A model generated the notes under the pieces. That model was not told the DNA's origin. It saw only the letters and a list, made by a program, of their open reading frames with translations, and made no database searches. A stretch of DNA of 64,000 nucleotides, taken from assembly GCF_021277265.1 (NCBI RefSeq), contig NZ_JAJSOH010000018.1, positions 62,001 to 126,000 on the forward strand, read 5' to 3'. The DNA is from Kineosporia rhizophila. GTDB taxonomy: Bacteria; Actinomycetota; Actinomycetes; Actinomycetales; Kineosporiaceae. A program made the translations under genes and the position numbers. This document shows positions 8,947-17,359 of the stretch, in pieces; position 1 is the stretch's first letter; every line of letters starts with the position of its first letter.

Positions 8947-9870
8947 TCAGCGGGCCGGCACAGCCTCCGGCTCCGCAGGCTCCACGGCCTGCTCCCGGTC
9001 CGGGGAGGTGCCGTTGACCAGGTACGACCCGGCCAGCACGAGGACGAATCCGAGAACCGTCCAGGCGGTGACCTTCTCGTCGAGGAACACCGCTCCGGCG
9101 ATCACCGCGACCACCGGGTTGAAGTAGACGATGGTGGTGGCCCGCACCGGGCCGACCTCGCCGATCAGGGCGAACAGCAGCAGGAAGGCGGCGGCGGTGC
9201 AGATCACGGTGAGCACGGCCACCGCCACCAGCACCTCGCCCGAGGGCACGGCGGTGGGCAGCCCCGGCCCGAGAAGCACCAGCGGCAGGTAGATCACCGC
9301 GGTCACCACCACCCCGGAGGTGACCACCGGCAGGCCCGGCAGGTCGCCCAGGTAGCGCGCCAGGATCACCGGCCCGATCGCGTAACCGACCACCACCACG
9401 CCCATCTCGGCCACCGCACCAAGGTCGGAGACGTCCAGGTCGAGCCCGACCAGGGCGCTCACCCCGACGGTGCCGAGCACCAGGCCGAGGGCCCCGCGCC
9501 CGCCCAGCCCCTCGGCCTGCCGGGTGAGCAGGGCGATGATCACCCCGACCACCGGCACCGCGGAGATCAGGATGGCGGCGGTGGAGCTGGACAGGGTCTG
9601 CTCGGCCCGGTTCAGGAACAGCCAGGGGAAGACGATCTCGGCCACGGCGTAGGCCAGCACGGCCGGCCAGCGGCGCACCAGCTCGGGGATCGCCGCCCGG
9701 TCGCGACGGCTGAGCAGGGTCAGGGGCACCAGCAGGAGCGAGGCCAGGCCGGTGCGGGCCAGCACCAGGACCGCGGGCGAGAGCTCCTCCAGCGCGACCT
9801 TGATGAACAGGTAGGGGATTCCCCAGGCCAGCCCCAGGCTGACGAAGATGATCAAGGCTCGGCGGCTCAT
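8947..9870 (-). CDS. EamA-family (DMT) transporter
   Basis: About 307 residues and ten predicted hydrophobic helices in two repeated five-helix halves, the EamA duplication. The first half contains A-W-G-I-P-Y-L-F and the second has an F-N-P-V-V-A-V-I-A-G helix, typical of DMT exporters of amino acids or metabolites. The start is uncertain. ATG at 9870 places the first helix correctly but has GGAGG only 2 bp upstream; TTG at 9894 would add eight residues. It is divergent from a LysR-type gene with a 51-bp shared promoter region, so it is likely controlled by that regulator. Substrate unknown. Confidence 0.85.
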   Translation of the reverse strand: MSRRALIIFVSLGLAWGIPYLFIKVALEELSPAVLVLARTGLASLLLVPLTLLSRRDRAAIPELVRRWPAVLAYAVAEIVFPWLFLNRAEQTLSSSTAAILISAVPVVGVIIALLTRQAEGLGGRGALGLVLGTVGVSALVGLDLDVSDLGAVAEMGVVVVGYAIGPVILARYLGDLPGLPVVTSGVVVTAVIYLPLVLLGPGLPTAVPSGEVLVAVAVLTVICTAAAFLLLFALIGEVGPVRATTIVYFNPVVAVIAGAVFLDEKVTAWTVLGFVLVLAGSYLVNGTSPDREQAVEPAEPEAVPAR

Positions 9871-9892
9871 GTCCTCCAGAATGCTCTCGTGC

Positions 9893-9916
9893 AAATCGTT
9901 AAGTCCATCTAGATTT
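9893..9916. promoter_or_regulatory. Divergent EamA/LysR promoter region with short inverted repeat
   Basis: The 51-bp gap between the two genes is AT-rich against its surroundings and carries AAATC (9893-9897) and GATTT (9912-9916), an inverted repeat with 14-bp spacing. This is the expected place for a LysR-type operator regulating both directions. The match to a LysR T-N11-A box is only suggestive. Confidence 0.35.
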
Positions 9917-9921
9917 TCTTC

Positions 9922-10875
9922 ATGTCAATCGACAGTCCGGACTTCACGATCGATCTGCGCAAGCTCCGGCTCCTGCGCGAGATCGATCACCGCGGCACGG
10001 TCGCCGCGGCGGCCGCAGCCCTGCACCTGACCCCCTCGGCGGTGAGCCAGCAGGTCGCCGGGCTCTCCCGCGAGCTCGGGGTGGCGCTGCTGGAGAAGCA
10101 GGGCCGCGGGGTGCGGCTGACCGGGCCCGCGCGGGTCCTGCTGGGGCACGCCTCGGCGATCGCGGCCCAGCTCGAGCGGGCCCGCGCCGACCTGGCCGCG
10201 TTCGAGGACGGGTCGGTCGGCGAGGTGCGGGTGGCCACCCTGCCCAGCGCGGTGGCCGCCCTGCTGGGCCCGGCGATGGCCCAGCTGCGCGCCGAGAAGC
10301 CCGGTCTGCAGGTGCTTTCCCGGGACAAGGGCCCGACCGGCGCCGTGCGGGCCCTCGACGACGGCGAGGTGGACATCGCGATCACCGTGGACCATCCCGG
10401 CTGTCCCCGCCCCGACGACCTGCGCTACACCCGGGTCGACCTGATCACCGACATCCTCGACGTGGTGGTGCACCGTGACCACCCGCTGGCCGGGGCCGCG
10501 CAGGTCGACCTGACCCAGCTGGCCCACGACGAGTGGATCTCCGGCGACCCGGACGACGCCTGCTCGGTGATCACCGACAGCGTCTGCTCGGCCGCCGGGT
10601 TCCTGCCCGACGTGCGGCACTGGACGATCGAGTACGACGCCCTCGGCGCCCTGGTCGCGGCCGGCATGGGGGTGGGCCTGGTGCCCCGCCTGGCCCAGCC
10701 GCTGCGGTTCACCGAGTTGCGCACCATCCCGGTGGCGGGCACCTCGCCGGTCCGGCAGGTGTGCGCGTTCACCCGGGCCGGGGGCACGGCCGGCGCACCG
10801 ACCCAGGTGGTGCTGAAGAAGCTGAAAGAGGTCGCCGCCGTCCGCCACGACTCCACCCTCGGCACATGGGCCTGA
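9922..10875 (+). CDS. LysR-family transcriptional regulator
   Basis: 317 residues. The N-terminal winged helix (residues about 10-70) has the LysR signature G-T-V-A-A-A-A-A-A-L-H-L-T-P-S-A-V-S-Q-Q. The C-terminal part (about 95-300) is a periplasmic-binding-protein-like effector domain. ATG start after a short AT-rich leader. It is divergent from the EamA exporter and probably activates or represses it in response to the exported compound or a precursor. A GntR gene overlaps its last 10 bp, implying co-transcription. Confidence 0.9.
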   Translation: MSIDSPDFTIDLRKLRLLREIDHRGTVAAAAAALHLTPSAVSQQVAGLSRELGVALLEKQGRGVRLTGPARVLLGHASAIAAQLERARADLAAFEDGSVGEVRVATLPSAVAALLGPAMAQLRAEKPGLQVLSRDKGPTGAVRALDDGEVDIAITVDHPGCPRPDDLRYTRVDLITDILDVVVHRDHPLAGAAQVDLTQLAHDEWISGDPDDACSVITDSVCSAAGFLPDVRHWTIEYDALGALVAAGMGVGLVPRLAQPLRFTELRTIPVAGTSPVRQVCAFTRAGGTAGAPTQVVLKKLKEVAAVRHDSTLGTWA

Positions 10876-11519
10876 CGCCGCGCACGGCGCACCAGAACGT
10901 CACCGAACGGCTGCGCGAGGCCATCCTCACCGGCGAGCTCCAGACCGGTACCCATCTGGTGCAGTCCGAGCTGGCCGGCGCCCTGGAGGTCAGCGTCACC
11001 CCGGTGCGGGAGGCGTTGCGCGAGCTGGAGAGTCAGGGTCTGGTCGACTCCGGCCCGTTCCGCGGTTCGGCCGTGCACCAGGTGAGCCTGGAAGAACTGC
11101 AGGAGATCCACGAACTGCGCCGGCTGCTGATCCCCACCGCCGCGCGGGAGCGGGTCGGCACCGTCACCGACGCCGAGATCGACCAGGCCCGGGCCCTGCT
11201 CGGGCAACTGGCCACCGACCTGCCCAACCGGGTCTGGGTGGAGACCGCCCGCACCCTGCGGCGGGTGCTCGAGGGCACTTCCGAGCGACGCAACCTGCGG
11301 GCCATCCTGGCCCGGCTCTCCGACATCTCCGAGCTCTACGCCGGGCTCGCGGTGCACACCGAGAACGACCGGCGCAGCGTCCTGGGCGATCACGAGGCCC
11401 TGGTGCAGGCCTACTCCGAGCGGGACGCCGAACGCGTGGCCGAGGTCGAGCTACGCCGGCTCGACCAGGCCACCCGCCGAACCGCGGCGGCCCTCAGGCA
11501 TTCATCGAGAACCCGTTGA
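10866..11519 (+). CDS. GntR-family (FCD-type) transcriptional regulator
   Basis: 217 residues. The winged-helix domain (about 8-70) carries L-R-E-A-I-L-T-G-E-L and S-V-T-P-V-R-E-A-L-R-E-L, diagnostic of GntR. The all-helical C-terminal domain (about 80-205) resembles FCD ligand-binding domains, with H-x-x-L and D-H-E-A-L metal-ligand-like positions. The ATG overlaps the LysR stop by 10 bp, so translation is probably coupled. The end overlaps the convergent Rv1733c-like gene by 26 bp. Effector unknown. Confidence 0.85.
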   Translation: MGLTPRTAHQNVTERLREAILTGELQTGTHLVQSELAGALEVSVTPVREALRELESQGLVDSGPFRGSAVHQVSLEELQEIHELRRLLIPTAARERVGTVTDAEIDQARALLGQLATDLPNRVWVETARTLRRVLEGTSERRNLRAILARLSDISELYAGLAVHTENDRRSVLGDHEALVQAYSERDAERVAEVELRRLDQATRRTAAALRHSSRTR

Positions 11520-12060
11520 GCCGCCGCCACTCCTGGTCCAGTTCGCGGGCCCGGCGCCGGTCCAGCAGCGCCCGGGTGCCGCGGTAGCAGCCCCCGCCCA
11601 CGACCACCGCGGCGAGCATCAGGCCGACCCCCACGCCCACCGTGTCCAGCCAGACGTGCAGCCTGGTCATCGGGGCGCCGGTCATGTTCCCGGCGTCGTC
11701 GACCCAGACCGGCACCAGGTCCCCGGCCCGGGTGGAGCCGGTGACCGCCACGTGCCCGGTGTGCTCCACCGGGCCGGGATAGTTCCAGCTCAGGGTGGCC
11801 AGGTGGTTGCGGGCGATCCGGGTCTGGGAGTCGCTGCCGACCACGGTCGCCGAGATCAGCTGCCGCGAGCCCAGTTCCCGGTCGGAGACCGCGGAGAAGT
11901 GCTGCCAGGTGCGCAGACTGCCGAACAGGGCGACCGGGACCATCGCGACGACGAGGACGACGGCAGCCAGTCCGGTCCAGGCCTGGATCCGGTCGCTGCG
12001 CCGTCGCAGCGGGTTGTGGTCCCGGCCCAGACCCGGCCGGGAAGCCATCGAGAACCTCAT
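11494..12060 (-). CDS. Rv1733c-family membrane protein
   Basis: 188 residues. The basic N-terminal N-P-L-R-R-R-S-D-R-I motif, a first transmembrane helix (about 30-52), an extracytoplasmic segment with V-P-V-W-V-D and a second helix (about 138-160) match the Rv1733c-like proteins of actinobacteria, whose molecular function is unknown. AGGGGG lies close to the ATG at 12060. ATG at 12048, with GAGG 6 bp upstream, is an equally good start. Tail-to-tail overlap with the GntR gene. Confidence 0.75.
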   Translation of the reverse strand: MRFSMASRPGLGRDHNPLRRRSDRIQAWTGLAAVVLVVAMVPVALFGSLRTWQHFSAVSDRELGSRQLISATVVGSDSQTRIARNHLATLSWNYPGPVEHTGHVAVTGSTRAGDLVPVWVDDAGNMTGAPMTRLHVWLDTVGVGVGLMLAAVVVGGGCYRGTRALLDRRRARELDQEWRRLNGFSMNA

Positions 12061-12170
12061 ACCCCCTATTGAGTCCCTCGAGGGCCGGTTACGCCATCCG
12101 GCGGACCGGATCAGGACCGATTCGGGGAGATTTAGGGACGAGTGGCACCCCGGATCCGGCGAAGGTCACC

Positions 12171-13733
12171 TCAGGCGTCGGAGTCGGGGACGTCGGTGGC
12201 CAGTTCGTAGGCGCGCACCGGCGACATCGAGACACCCTGGTAGGTCACCGTGTTCTGGGTGCTGACCGGGACGCAGCCGGACTTGTCGGCGCTGGAGGCG
12301 TGCGCGTCGGACAGGGCCTCCTCCCGCTGCGCCTTGGTGATCTTGGGATAGGTGGTGCCCTTGGTCCAGTCCTCGCCCACCACCAGCGTCACCGCGTCGA
12401 CCTCCTCGTCGGTGGCCAGCAGCGAGGAGGGCATGTTCAGGTCGGTGGCCAGCTGCTCGGCCTGGGCCAGCTGGCGGCTGCCGTTGTAGAGGATCGCGCT
12501 GGTGGCCTGGTCGTCACCGGAGGAGGAGTCGGTGGCGGCGATGTACCCCTCGGTCTTCAGCGCCCGGGTGAGCCGCTTGGCCCGGCCGTCCTGCCCGCTG
12601 CGGTTGCGTACCTGCACCGAGAAGAAGGTGCTGGTGGTGGCCTGCGGGGTGGGCGAGGCGCTCGAGGTGGCGGTCGACGTGGCCGCGGTCTTGTCCTTGC
12701 TCAGCGACCGGTCGGCGATGATCGTGTCGAACAGCTTCTGCGCGGCGTCGGCCGGCACCACCCGGTTCGGGTTCTCCGGATCGGGCACGGTCTGCATCGT
12801 GGTGAACGTGATCCGGTCGGTGTCGACCTTGTTGAACTCGCCGGCCAGCTCGACCAGGTCCGGGATCCCGCTCAGCTTCTCGTCCACCGTGAGCGCCTTG
12901 GTGGCGGCGTTCGCCACACCGTAGAGCTTGGTCGGGTTCAGCAGTGTGCCGCGGTCTTTCAGGGCCCGGATCGCCGCAGAGAGAAAGGCGTGCTGGCCGT
13001 AGGTGCGGCCCAGGTCGCTGCCGTCGCCGAAACCGTGCCGGGTACGCACGAACTGAAGCGCCGCCTCCCCCTTGAGGGTGTGCTTGCCCTTCGACAGCTT
13101 CAGGTGCGAATAGGTGTCGTAGACGTTGTTGTCCACGCACACCTCCACCCCGCCGGTGGCGTCCGACATCGCGATCACCCCGGCGAAGTCGACCAGCACG
13201 AAGTGGTCGATGGTGATCCCGGTGAGCTGGTGCACCGCGGCCACCTGACAGCCCGGGCCGTAGTTCAGGCTGGTGTTGATCTGCCCGTAGCGCTCGCCCA
13301 CGCTCTCGCCGGTGGCCGGGTCGTCGCAGCCGGGCAGGTCGGTCATGGTGTCGCGGGGGATGCTCATCGCGGTGATGTTGGTGCGGTCGGCCGAGACGTG
13401 CACCAGCAGCTCGACGTCGGCGTTGGAGTGGGTCTCGTCGCAGGCCCCGCCGAGCTTGCAGTTGGCCTTGGACGAGCGCGAGTCGGTGCCGATCACCAGC
13501 ACGTTGACCGGGAACCGGCCCTGGTCGTCGGCCTGCTGCACCCCGGCGCTGCCGGTGGTGCCGGTGTACAGCTCCGAGGAGGAGATGTTGGCGTTCAGCC
13601 GGGTGTAGAGCACGAAGCCGCCGCCCGCGGTGGCCAGCAGCAGCACGACCAGCGTGTACAGCGTGAAGGTGAGCCAGCGGCCCCGCCGGGCCGCACCCGT
13701 GGAGTGGCGGACCGGCTGCTGCTCGCCGCTCAT
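12171..13733 (-). CDS. LytR-CpsA-Psr (LCP) family envelope protein with LytR_C domain
   Basis: 520 residues from the ATG at 13733; an upstream GTG would add 11 residues. A basic cytoplasmic N-terminus and one transmembrane helix (about 20-42) precede the LCP domain (about 75-270), which contains V-L-V-I-G-T-D-S-R, N-A-D-V-E-L-L-V-H and the S-I-P-R-D-T basic/acidic motif that binds polyprenyl pyrophosphate. A Ser/Thr-rich linker and a LytR_C domain (about 370-450) follow. LCP enzymes transfer secondary polymers such as teichoic acid or arabinogalactan from lipid carriers to peptidoglycan outside the membrane. The polymer here cannot be named. It stands as a single gene. Confidence 0.9.
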   Translation of the reverse strand: MSGEQQPVRHSTGAARRGRWLTFTLYTLVVLLLATAGGGFVLYTRLNANISSSELYTGTTGSAGVQQADDQGRFPVNVLVIGTDSRSSKANCKLGGACDETHSNADVELLVHVSADRTNITAMSIPRDTMTDLPGCDDPATGESVGERYGQINTSLNYGPGCQVAAVHQLTGITIDHFVLVDFAGVIAMSDATGGVEVCVDNNVYDTYSHLKLSKGKHTLKGEAALQFVRTRHGFGDGSDLGRTYGQHAFLSAAIRALKDRGTLLNPTKLYGVANAATKALTVDEKLSGIPDLVELAGEFNKVDTDRITFTTMQTVPDPENPNRVVPADAAQKLFDTIIADRSLSKDKTAATSTATSSASPTPQATTSTFFSVQVRNRSGQDGRAKRLTRALKTEGYIAATDSSSGDDQATSAILYNGSRQLAQAEQLATDLNMPSSLLATDEEVDAVTLVVGEDWTKGTTYPKITKAQREEALSDAHASSADKSGCVPVSTQNTVTYQGVSMSPVRAYELATDVPDSDA

Positions 13734-13864
13734 GAGCGTGGTCTCTGCACTGGCACAACGGGCCACACTAGCCGCGGGGTCTGCACGCCCGGGCGGGCTG
13801 TGCCACAGGTCATACCGGTCACCTGCTACTCCTCGGCAACCGGGGCACGAATTGTTAGCCCGGT

Positions 13865-13870
13865 TAGCCT
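13865..13870 (+). promoter_or_regulatory. Probable -10 box of a leaderless transcript
   Basis: TAGCCT ends 6 bp before the ATG of the VOC gene and no ribosome binding site is present, the arrangement expected for leaderless mRNA in actinobacteria. GTTAGCC is repeated directly just upstream (from about 13854). Confidence 0.4.
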
Positions 13871-13876
13871 ACGGTC

Positions 13877-14620
13877 ATGGCGATCCGCTGGACGACCCTG
13901 TTCCTGGACTTCGGCAACGACGACTTCGAGGCCGGCTCGCAGTTCTGGAGCCGGGTCACGAACAGCCACCTCTCCCCCGCGCGCGGTGAGCAGGGCGAGT
14001 TCGCCACGCTGCTCCCCGCCGAGGGCGACGCTTACCTGCGGGTGCAGCGGCTGCGTTCCGGCGCCTCCCGCTGCCACCTCGACCTGCACCTGGATCCGGC
14101 CGACCAGGCCCCCACGGCCGCGCGGGCCCGCGATCTCGGCGCGACCCACCTGACCCACGAGCCCGGCCTGGACGTGTTCACCAGTCCGGGCGGGTTCCCG
14201 TTCTGCCTGGTGCCGTGGGAGGGCGAGAGCACGGTGCCGGCCGCACACCCGCTGCCCGTACTGCCCGGCCCGGACGAACCGGCCCGTCTGGACCAGCTCT
14301 GCCTCGACATCCCGCCCGCGCTCTGGGAGGCGGAGACCACCTTCTGGGCCGGCCTGACCGGCTGGGGGCTGAAGCACTCCGCCGACTCCGAGTTCGCCCG
14401 GCTGCACCAGCCCGGCACCCTGCCCCTGAAGCTCCTGCTGCAGCGACTGGACGACCCGGCCCCCGCGGTCACCGCCCACCCGGACTTCGCCGCCGGAGAA
14501 CGCACGATCGCTGAGGCCCACGCCGCCCTGGGGGCGGTCGTGGGCCCGGTGAACGAGCACTGGACGGTGATGACCGATCCGCGCGGTCGCACCTACTGCC
14601 TGACCGAGCGCCGGCCCTGA
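13877..14620 (+). CDS. VOC-superfamily (glyoxalase-like) protein
   Basis: 247 residues and two VOC modules of about 120 residues each. The first begins I-R-W-T-T-L-F-L-D-F, with a C-H-L-D-L-H metal-site-like strand. The second begins L-D-Q-L-C-L-D-I-P and ends with W-T-V-M-T-D-P-R-G-R-T-Y-C-L. This resembles actinobacterial glyoxalase-like resistance or dioxygenase-fold proteins that have no assigned reaction. The ATG has no ribosome binding site and a -10-like box lies 6 bp upstream. Substrate unknown. Confidence 0.78.
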   Translation: MAIRWTTLFLDFGNDDFEAGSQFWSRVTNSHLSPARGEQGEFATLLPAEGDAYLRVQRLRSGASRCHLDLHLDPADQAPTAARARDLGATHLTHEPGLDVFTSPGGFPFCLVPWEGESTVPAAHPLPVLPGPDEPARLDQLCLDIPPALWEAETTFWAGLTGWGLKHSADSEFARLHQPGTLPLKLLLQRLDDPAPAVTAHPDFAAGERTIAEAHAALGAVVGPVNEHWTVMTDPRGRTYCLTERRP

Positions 14621-14623
14621 GAC

Positions 14624-15106
14624 TCACCCCTCGCCGTCGGCGGCCTTCAGCAGGTCGGCGATGACCAGGCGCTTCATCCCGAACATGGCGGTGATCGCGC
14701 GGCTGCGGCGGCCCTCGTCCGGATCGACGACCAGCTCGTTGAACATCTCCGGCACGATCTGCCAGGACACCCCGAACCGGTCCTTCAGCCAGCCGCACTC
14801 CACCTCCTGACCGCCGTCGGCCAGCAGGCCGAACCAGTAGTGGTCGACCTCGGCCTGGTCGGCGCACAGCACCACCAGCGAGATCGCCTCGGTGAAGGGG
14901 AACTGCGGGCCGCCGTTGATGGCGTTGAACCACTGGCCGTCGAGCAGGAAGTCGATGGCCATCACGCCCTCGGTGGGGCCGTGCTGGTTCTCCGGCCCGT
15001 AGTACGAGGTCCGCACCGTGCGCGAGCCGGGGAAGATCTTCGAGTAGAAGGCCACCGCCTCCTCGGCGTTGCCGTCGAACCACAGGCTGGGCTGGATGGT
15101 GGGCAT
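14624..15106 (-). CDS. PhnB-like VOC protein
   Basis: 160 residues, ATG with GGAAGGAG upstream. The opening P-S-L-W-F-D-G-N-A-E-E-A-V-A-F-Y and the G-x-x-W-x-x-x-N-G-G-P and K-D-R-F-G-V-S-W-Q-I-V-P motifs are those of the PhnB/3-demethylubiquinone-methyltransferase-like branch of the VOC superfamily. The annotated methyltransferase name for this family is a historical misnomer. The enzymatic role is unknown. It lies downstream of the ABM-domain gene on the same strand and its stop is 3 bp from the convergent VOC gene. Confidence 0.85.
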   Translation of the reverse strand: MPTIQPSLWFDGNAEEAVAFYSKIFPGSRTVRTSYYGPENQHGPTEGVMAIDFLLDGQWFNAINGGPQFPFTEAISLVVLCADQAEVDHYWFGLLADGGQEVECGWLKDRFGVSWQIVPEMFNELVVDPDEGRRSRAITAMFGMKRLVIADLLKAADGEG

Positions 15107-15182
15107 CGTGAGCTCCTTCCGGTTCCGGTCGTCCCGACCAGGAGAAGACGCCGGCCGGCCGGCGAACTCATCGGCCGCGAGG

Positions 15183-15512
15183 TCAGCCGATCTGCAGCTC
15201 GCCCATCGGGTCCCAGCCGGTGCGCCCGGCCCCCAGGTCGGAGAAGATGATCTTCGGGGTGGCCGCCAGCATCGGCCGCATCTTCTCCAGACCGGGCCGG
15301 AAGTGCGGGGCGGCCACGTGCGCGGCCCCCGCGTCGGCGTCGGCGAAACCCTCGGTGAGCACGTACTCGTTCGGGTCCTCGGCGTTGCGGGCCCAGAGGT
15401 ACCACAGGCAGCCGGGCTCGGCCCGGACGGCCTCGGTGTCCTCCCGCAGCTCGTCGAGGAAGGTGTCCGCGTACTCGGGCTTCACCGGGAAGCGCACCGT
15501 GATGACGATCAT
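15183..15512 (-). CDS. Antibiotic biosynthesis monooxygenase (ABM) domain protein
   Basis: 109 residues, a single ABM/YgiN-type ferredoxin-like domain. It has an I-T-V-R-F-P-V-K-P-E-Y-A-D-x-F strand-helix, the conserved E-P-G-C-L-W-Y-L-W strand and an H-V-A-A-P-H-F helix. Small cofactor-free quinone-type monooxygenases and heme-degrading enzymes share this fold, so the reaction cannot be told. ATG at 15512, no strong ribosome binding site. Followed after 76 bp by the PhnB-like gene on the same strand. Confidence 0.8.
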   Translation of the reverse strand: MIVITVRFPVKPEYADTFLDELREDTEAVRAEPGCLWYLWARNAEDPNEYVLTEGFADADAGAAHVAAPHFRPGLEKMRPMLAATPKIIFSDLGAGRTGWDPMGELQIG

Positions 15513-15616
15513 GGAGGCGATTTTAGGACGGGTGTGCTCGAGTCGGCGGGCAGCGGCGCCGGACGGCGAACTCTGGACAGAACGGACCCAGATGTCCATA
15601 CTCACCGGCAGAGGCT

Positions 15617-15631
15617 TATCGAATTTCGATA
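15617..15631. promoter_or_regulatory. 7-1-7 inverted repeat operator upstream of the DUF2975/XRE pair
   Basis: TATCGAATTTCGATA has perfect 7-bp arms (TATCGAA and TTCGATA) around one central base and lies 26 bp upstream of the DUF2975 start codon. It is much more AT-rich than its surroundings. It is a good candidate binding site for the XRE regulator encoded in the same operon (autoregulation), which is inference. Confidence 0.55.
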
Positions 15632-15656
15632 TGCCCGTGAGTGGGGGGAGCACGAC

Positions 15657-16331
15657 ATGCGCCTGGGGGCCTTCGTCATCGAGCGGGATCCGGTCTACGT
15701 CGGAACCCGCTCTCTGCAGATCATCTCGCACACACTGGCCCTGGTCGGCGTGATCGCCCTGGGCGCCTCGGCCGTGCTGCTGGGCGCCTCGGTGTTCCGG
15801 TCCCACCAGTCCATCGACCTGCCGGTGCAGCTGCAGGACACCGCGGTGGTGGCCCGGGTGGGCGACTTCGTCACCCAGAACGCCCGTACCCGGGCCGAAC
15901 TCGCGGTCTCGGACGGCGAACTGGCCCTGAAGGTCATCGATCCGCCGCGCCTGGAGATCTTGCTGGGTAACGCCGGCCCGATCCTGCTGGGGCTGGCGAT
16001 CGGTATCAGCGCGTTCCTGCTGCGGCCGGTGCTGCTGTCGGTCGCCAACGCGCAGCCGTTCCGGCCGGGCAACGCCCGGCGGCTGGCCCACGTGGCCGTG
16101 GTCACCACCTGCGCCACCGTCCTGGTGCCCGTGTCCCCGGCCCTGACCACCATGTTCGCTCTGGACCGGCTCGGGCTCACCGGGGGCAGGGAGGGAGGCG
16201 ACAGCCCCTTCGTGTTCGGCGTCTCCTTCTCGCTCACCCTGGTCATCGTGCTGCCGGTGGTCCTGCTGGTGCTGGCCGAGGCCTTCCGGCAGGGCGAGAA
16301 GCTGCACCGCGACGTCGAAGGCCTGGTGTGA
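15657..16331 (+). CDS. DUF2975 membrane protein
   Basis: 224 residues, ATG with GGGGGAG at 15644-15650. Four hydrophobic helices (about 22-48, 102-122, 145-165 and 190-212) with a short extracytoplasmic loop between the first two match the DUF2975 layout. A P-F-R-P-G-N-A-R-R-L motif before the third helix is characteristic of the family. DUF2975 proteins are commonly encoded next to a small YozG-type XRE regulator, as here, where the next gene overlaps by GTGA. Function unknown. Confidence 0.8.
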   Translation: MRLGAFVIERDPVYVGTRSLQIISHTLALVGVIALGASAVLLGASVFRSHQSIDLPVQLQDTAVVARVGDFVTQNARTRAELAVSDGELALKVIDPPRLEILLGNAGPILLGLAIGISAFLLRPVLLSVANAQPFRPGNARRLAHVAVVTTCATVLVPVSPALTTMFALDRLGLTGGREGGDSPFVFGVSFSLTLVIVLPVVLLVLAEAFRQGEKLHRDVEGLV

Positions 16332-16570
16332 GCCCGGCCGAGTCCGAAGTGGTCTGCCACCTGGACCGGTTGCTCGAGGCCCGCCGGATGACCCTGACCG
16401 AACTGTCCGCGCGGGCCGGGGTCACCGTGGTCAACCTGTCGGTGCTGAAGAACAACCGGGCCCGGGCCATCCGGTTCTCCACCCTCACGGCGATCTGCGA
16501 CGTGCTCGGCTGCGAACCGGGTGACCTGCTGTCGGTGCGGCCGCTCGGGGAACCGCTCAAGGAGCCGTGA
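16328..16570 (+). CDS. Small XRE-family (YozG-like) DNA-binding protein
   Basis: 80 residues, essentially one helix-turn-helix domain. It has M-T-L-T-E-L-S-A-R-A-G-V-T, then V-V-N-L-S-V-L-K-N-N and I-R-F-S-T-L-T-A-I-C-D-V-L-G-C-E-P-G-D-L-L. This is the Cro/C1-like class that partners DUF2975 membrane proteins. Start GTG overlaps the DUF2975 stop (GTGA). It probably binds the inverted repeat upstream of the pair. A toxin-antitoxin role is not indicated. Confidence 0.88.
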   Translation: MSPAESEVVCHLDRLLEARRMTLTELSARAGVTVVNLSVLKNNRARAIRFSTLTAICDVLGCEPGDLLSVRPLGEPLKEP

Positions 16571-16636
16571 CCGGCTGCCGATCTGCAGGGGTACCGCCGG
16601 AGGAACGGGTCTTCGGCGAAGCCTCTGGAGGGCACC

Positions 16637-17356
16637 ATGTCGGTCGCCGAAATCATCCAGGCCTTCGGCTGGATCCCGGTGTGCTGGCTCTTGGCCGTGC
16701 ACATCCTCATCCGTCTGGGCCGCCTGCCCCGCTACGGCGCCGCCGTCCGCGTGGCCGGCTACGTCGCCGCGCTCACCATCGTGGCCGCTGCCGTGTCCAC
16801 CCGGATGTGGCCGATAGCGGTGCTCGGCCTGCTCTTCATGCGGACCGAGCTCCTGGGCCACCGTCACGCCGACGAGCGGGACGACAACCGGCTGATGACC
16901 ATGTTCGAGCGGTTCCGCCGCTCCGCCCCGGACACCGGCGGAGAACCGGGTGTCCCCCGCGCCCGCAGGCCCCTGCACGAGGGTGAGGAACTGGTCGACG
17001 ACGTCCGGATCCACCACGGCTCCGGCACCCCCGCCCACCTGCCCGGCCGGACCGCGGCGTCGGCGGCCACGCTGCGCGCCCGCACGGTGCCCCCCAGCCA
17101 CGCCAAGGACGACCCGGACTTCGTGCCCGCCTCGGTCGGTCTGCGCGAACCCCACCACGACCACCAGGAGGAGAACCGCAGCGGTATGCGCTTCCTGTCC
17201 TCGGCCAAGCACTTCACCGACCTGGTGCTGAAGGTGGAGATCATCGCAGTGGTGGTGGTCGCCCTGGTGCTGTTCGGGGTGTGGGCCGAGGGTCAGCGCC
17301 GCGAGTTCACCCGCACCACCAACTCCAACGTCTGCGAGATGTCGTTCAGCTGCTAG
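16637..17356 (+). CDS. Membrane protein of unknown function
   Basis: 239 residues, ATG with GGAGGG upstream. Two or three N-terminal hydrophobic helices (about 8-25, 38-58 and 60-70), a charged, probably disordered cytoplasmic stretch (75-190, His/Arg/Pro-rich), then a single C-terminal transmembrane helix (about 200-220) and a short tail ending C-E-M-S-F-S-C with two cysteines. No family is recognised. It is 66 bp downstream of the XRE gene and its stop is 3 bp from a convergent gene. Confidence 0.65.
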   Translation: MSVAEIIQAFGWIPVCWLLAVHILIRLGRLPRYGAAVRVAGYVAALTIVAAAVSTRMWPIAVLGLLFMRTELLGHRHADERDDNRLMTMFERFRRSAPDTGGEPGVPRARRPLHEGEELVDDVRIHHGSGTPAHLPGRTAASAATLRARTVPPSHAKDDPDFVPASVGLREPHHDHQEENRSGMRFLSSAKHFTDLVLKVEIIAVVVVALVLFGVWAEGQRREFTRTTNSNVCEMSFSC

Positions 17357-17359
17357 GTC

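Noticed and set aside
12069-14153. Open frame of 694 codons antisense to the LCP gene
   Set aside because: Gly/Val/Arg-rich translation typical of third-position shadow frames; the LCP protein on the other strand has clear motifs.
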